Source of the DNA: Helianthus annuus
Taxonomy: Eukaryota > Streptophyta > Magnoliopsida > Asterales > Asteraceae
Direction: 5' to 3'
Assembly (NCBI RefSeq): GCF_002127325.2
Contig: NC_035438.2
Location: 92,345,448-92,409,447, forward strand
Length of the DNA stretch: 64,000 nucleotides
Every line of letters starts with the position of its first letter. Within the stretch, counting starts at the first letter, position 1. The notes beneath the pieces were generated by a model. The model was not told the origin of the DNA. It saw only the letters and a program-made list of their open reading frames with translations, and did not search any database. Position numbers and translations under genes: made by a program. Positions 60,781-64,000 of the stretch are shown piece after piece.

Positions 60781-62715
60781 TCTTTCTACAAGTGATATTT
60801 CAACCTACATGTCCTAATTGTTCTTAAAATTGTCATATTTCAATTTTCGAATGATTTGGTTGAAACTACATGTGGTTGAAAAAGAGATTTTCACCTACAA
60901 GTGGTTAATCAAGGTCATTAAGTTGAACTTGATTTAACTATCATTCATAATAGATGAAAAAACAATGTGATGATCATAACCCCAATCCTACAAGTGGTAA
61001 AATCGACAAAACTTATTTTCCGGATTGTTTATGTCAAGTGGATGGCGAATTGAAGCAATTCACAACAGTTGTCATTTTCTTGTACAGTTTGTTTTCAAAT
61101 TTTCCCAGAAAATCAAAAATTGAAACATATTTTTGATTTTAGGGGGAGTAAAAATTTTAGAAAAATTCAAAAATTTGAAAAATCCAAAAACATTGGTAAA
61201 TTTAAAATTGAGTTTTGTTGTGAAAAATAGGAAATGATAGTACATCAGTGGACTATCACAACATGCTAAAGAAATGGAAAGTCCAAATGATTTTAAACAA
61301 GTCTTACTAATGATGTGCCAGTAGGCTTCACACAGTTAGTAAATTGTTTTTGAGATATAAACCTAAATATCAAAATTTGCTTATCTCGTGGGGAACATCT
61401 CTCGGATATATGGGTAACCCCCGAAATCTTGTTTGAGAGATTGCCTGATTCTGAGATACTAGGTCTTTATACTGTTTGATATCTGGGGTATTATACCTGG
61501 TCTTCTGATATTGCGGAAGCAATGGCCTAGACATCGTATAATACTTTAATGCGCTTTCAAAGCTCTCCCTCTGCTAAAAAAATTGAAAAATAACGAAAAA
61601 TATGAATCAATAGCAGTTGAAGAAAAGATTCCCTAAAGGGAACACACCAAAAGTCGAGCCTTCATCTCTTTGATCGAACGGTAGTTCGTACCTGAGCTCT
61701 CAAGGTTTCGCACTAACCCGAATACAGATATCAGATTGGTATACTCACCTGTAAGACTGAATCTAGGGAATTTTGATACAGGAGTATATTCTGAGGTGGA
61801 ACACATGAATAAGTTAGTCTTTAAAACACTAATTCGTATCTCGAATCAATTGAAATTTGTGTAGAAGTTTAAGTGGACAACAATACTGACAATCAGAAGT
61901 GAATCTGTTTAAGATTTAATGATAAATCAAGATCAACGGTGTTGATGGTATGTCTCAAAACTGATATGATCCTCTTACACAAACTCACAAAAATATTGTT
62001 TGAAAATATTTCTTTACAGCTTTTCATTAAAAACAAAACCCAAAAATATTTTGTTTTTAGCAAAATTTTTGAAAATACAAAAAGATTTTCGACAACTGAT
62101 GTTGGAAAGCTGATTTTCAAATTCTGAGTGCTAAACATGATGAACAGGTTTGGGAAAGTTTGCTTGAAAAAAGAAGAAAAAATGATTTTCCTACAAGTGG
62201 TCATCAAAGATTATAAATGTTAAATCATTTTGATCGATACCTGCAAGAGATATATAAATTTGTCAAATTGTCAAATTTGTGAAATTTATTTTGAGGTAGA
62301 GTCTGTGCAGGATAGCCAGGCTACGACTCCTAAAAATATGCAGATTTGAACCAGGTTCTTGATCCTGTTGCTACGGAGAGCCAGAAGACGACCTGAACCT
62401 GTGGAAATGCTAAGTCGGATTACGATCCCGAATAAAGGGGAGTCTGAAGTCCTTAGATCCAGCTACAGATCTTGGGATAACATTCGAAATAGAAGATGTT
62501 TAGAGCCAGATTTGAATCCTGATGATTATCAGATCAACATTCAAGGGGGAGTTTGAATGATAAAGAGCCAGTTTGAGATTCTGGAAGTGAAAGAAGATTG
62601 AAGGAAGCTTACACTGTCAGATATTTTGAAGAGAGCACGAAGACTGATCAAGACTGAAGACGTGTTATGCCGAAGACTCGACACTGAAGACTTCGTTAAC
62701 ATCTAAGGGGGAGTC
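60781..62715 (+). mobile_element. Element H 3' region without pol
   Basis: Non-coding. It contains three CTACAAGTGGT copies (60895, 60988, 62191) that copy the LTR/primer-site junction, a block shared with F (61290-61790), two extra polypurine-like tracts (62435-62446, 62543-62554) and the true tract TAAGGGGGAGTC at 62704-62715. Confidence 0.72.
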
Positions 62716-63144
62716 TGTAGGTGCATATGTTTGTCGACTTCGTCTTTTATCGAGTCTTGTGTCTAGATTGGATAGAATGGAGCTCGGTAGGATAGATAAT
62801 AGGGTTTTAGTGTGGTTGGATCATTCCGCACGAAATGGAAGAATCCATTTCGCACGAAATGGACTTTGTCCATTTCGCACGAAATGGCAATGCCCATTCC
62901 GTGCAAAATGCAATCTCTATAAATACCTGAGTCGTGTCTTCATTTGTAACAGTTCTGATTCCGGTACCGAAGTGCTACTGAGGTGTCTATTGACTGTAAA
63001 ACAGTGTTATATCAATAAACAAGACATTAAAAGTGATTCTGTGTTTAAATCAAGCTGATTCTAAGTCAATATGTTAGTTTCCGCCTCTCGTATTGATTAG
63101 AACTCTTCTGAACGACTCGTTTTGGTCGTGCAAACGATCCTACA
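62716..63144 (+). repeat. Element H 3' LTR
   Basis: 429 bp, TGTAGGTGCAT...CGATCCTACA. U3 holds inverted CATTTCGCACGAAATG motifs and a TATAAATA box at 62918-62925. The end matches 56169-56249. Confidence 0.9.
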
Positions 63145-63245
63145 TTTTTCCATGTCATTTTTGGCATTTTGTATCTTTTTGTTAATAATTCATTACCATA
63201 GATTAATATTTTATAAAACTACAATAACAGGAAAATCAAAATAAA

Positions 63246-63827
63246 CTAATAGTCTTCCGTAGGTGGGATTACATCAGAGATGTACCCATCGCTTTGTTCA
63301 TCACTTTCTTTAGATTCTTCATCATCAAATTTCATTTTTGCGTATAACGCCATTAGCTCGTCTCTTCTTTGCTGCAGCCTATTCTTGAATATCACTGCAT
63401 CCTTGGATTTTGGATCATTTGAAGGTGTTAAATCACAGAGTTATTCAATGATAGATAGCAACCTTGTCTTAAACATTTCTTCCATTGGCCTTGAATATTG
63501 CACCCCGTTTTTATAAGTCACTTCAAGTGTTCCTTCTTTCTCATGCAATACCCAACTGCTAAGTTTTGGTATATGAGTATCTTCAATATCATCATCATCT
63601 TCATCATCTTCTGCTGGAAACTTTCTCTCCAGTCTTTTTATTACAGTTCTCGTTCTTTCACAATCGTTGTCTATTGGAACCCCAAGGGCCAGGATATCCT
63701 TCTGAACATTTTCATTCATTCCCATCATGGCTTTTATTGTTCTTACCTTTACCCTTCTCCTGTCACAAAACTTTATGATGAATCGTTTCTCTTTCCTTTC
63801 AAACCCCCATGCAATAACCTTAGCCAT
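63246..63827 (-). pseudogene. ORF of unknown function, interrupted by one stop
   Basis: ATG at 63827 starts MAKVIAWGFERKEKRFIIKF and runs 128 codons to a TAA at 63441. The same frame continues with LCDLTPSNDPKSKDAV through a Glu/Asp/Ser-rich tail to a stop at 63246. Both halves look like one protein of about 192 residues: a basic N-terminal region, a central acidic run (EDDEDDDDIED) and an acidic C-terminus. I do not recognise the family; the N-terminal style recalls retroelement ORFs but this is not secure. A TATA box lies upstream, so it may be a decaying gene or a gene with one recent nonsense change. Confidence 0.5.
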
Positions 63828-63910
63828 TTTTTAAATTTTTTTGGAGTTTTGGAGAATATGTGGCGTTTTAGTCTTTTTGGCGTGTTTGAGCTTGGGTTCT
63901 CATGGTCTTC

Positions 63911-63919
63911 TTTTATATT
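63911..63919 (-). promoter_or_regulatory. Possible TATA box for the 63827 ORF
   Basis: Minus strand AATATAAAA, about 85 bases upstream of the ATG, a plausible plant core promoter spacing. Confidence 0.4.
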
Positions 63920-64000
63920 GACTTTTTTCCCGCGTATGTCAGGTAATTATAGCGTTTTGAAAAAGATAAATAAATTTAATATAATAAATGTTAGTAATTA

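Larger units (their letters stand above)
56169..63144 (+). mobile_element. Element H: SIRE-like copia, gag-only, 5' LTR truncated
   Basis: A short piece of the 5' LTR (56169-56249), primer site, motif-rich leader, a heavily mutated gag, two post-gag hairpins, a 3' region and a complete 3' LTR (62716-63144). No pol motifs are present. The target duplication cannot be tested because the 5' end is missing. It is organised like D and related to F. Confidence 0.88.

Overview
The window is plant nuclear DNA made almost entirely of nested LTR retrotransposons. The Ty3/gypsy LTR ends (TGTGACA... or ...GGGTGTGACA), the initiator-tRNA-Met primer sites (TGGTATCAGAGC), the Tekay-type chromovirus gag-pol and the SIRE-like Ty1/copia gag point to a eudicot, most likely an Asteraceae such as lettuce or a relative. 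The family assignment is inference; no complete host gene is present.

Left block (1-28044): a three-level nest. Element C, a plus-strand gypsy with only a decayed pol piece and its 3' LTR visible, was entered by minus-strand gypsy element B (LTRs 607-1037, truncated, and 19521-21940). B was entered by minus-strand element A (4751-19202). A is the only apparently intact element: 3.38-kb LTRs that are nearly identical, 5-bp target duplication CATTA, primer site, polypurine tract and an unbroken gag-pol with PR, RT, RNase H, integrase and chromodomain. A also has two unusual features: an 89-nt predicted intron early in gag, and a 550-residue acidic Pro/His-rich ORF between the leader and gag.

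Middle block (29850-52059): a four-level nest. SIRE-like copia element D (TSD ATCTT) contains the solo gypsy LTR G' (TSD TTGTG), which contains copia element F (TSD AAGGT), which contains the solo gypsy LTR G (TSD AGATT). Right block: a cluster of foldback and inverted-repeat MITEs sitting in (TA)n tracts (52795-55400), a tandem repeat plus a gene-like fragment, copia element H (56169-63144), and a broken ORF with a TATA box at the right edge.

D, F and H are sister copia elements and the most interesting part. D and H carry gag but no pol; F carries gag and pol, but pol stops inside RT and gag has three in-frame stops. All three keep the same RNA hairpin just after gag, with compensatory base changes in the stem (H has it twice), an element-specific 10-16 nt motif repeated in both U3 and leader, and duplicated polypurine tracts. 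This looks like a trans-mobilised gag-only family with conserved cis-acting RNA signals. Host DNA is limited to 28045-29844, 52065-52794 and short stretches around the MITEs, where the last two coding exons of an unrecognised minus-strand gene can be proposed.
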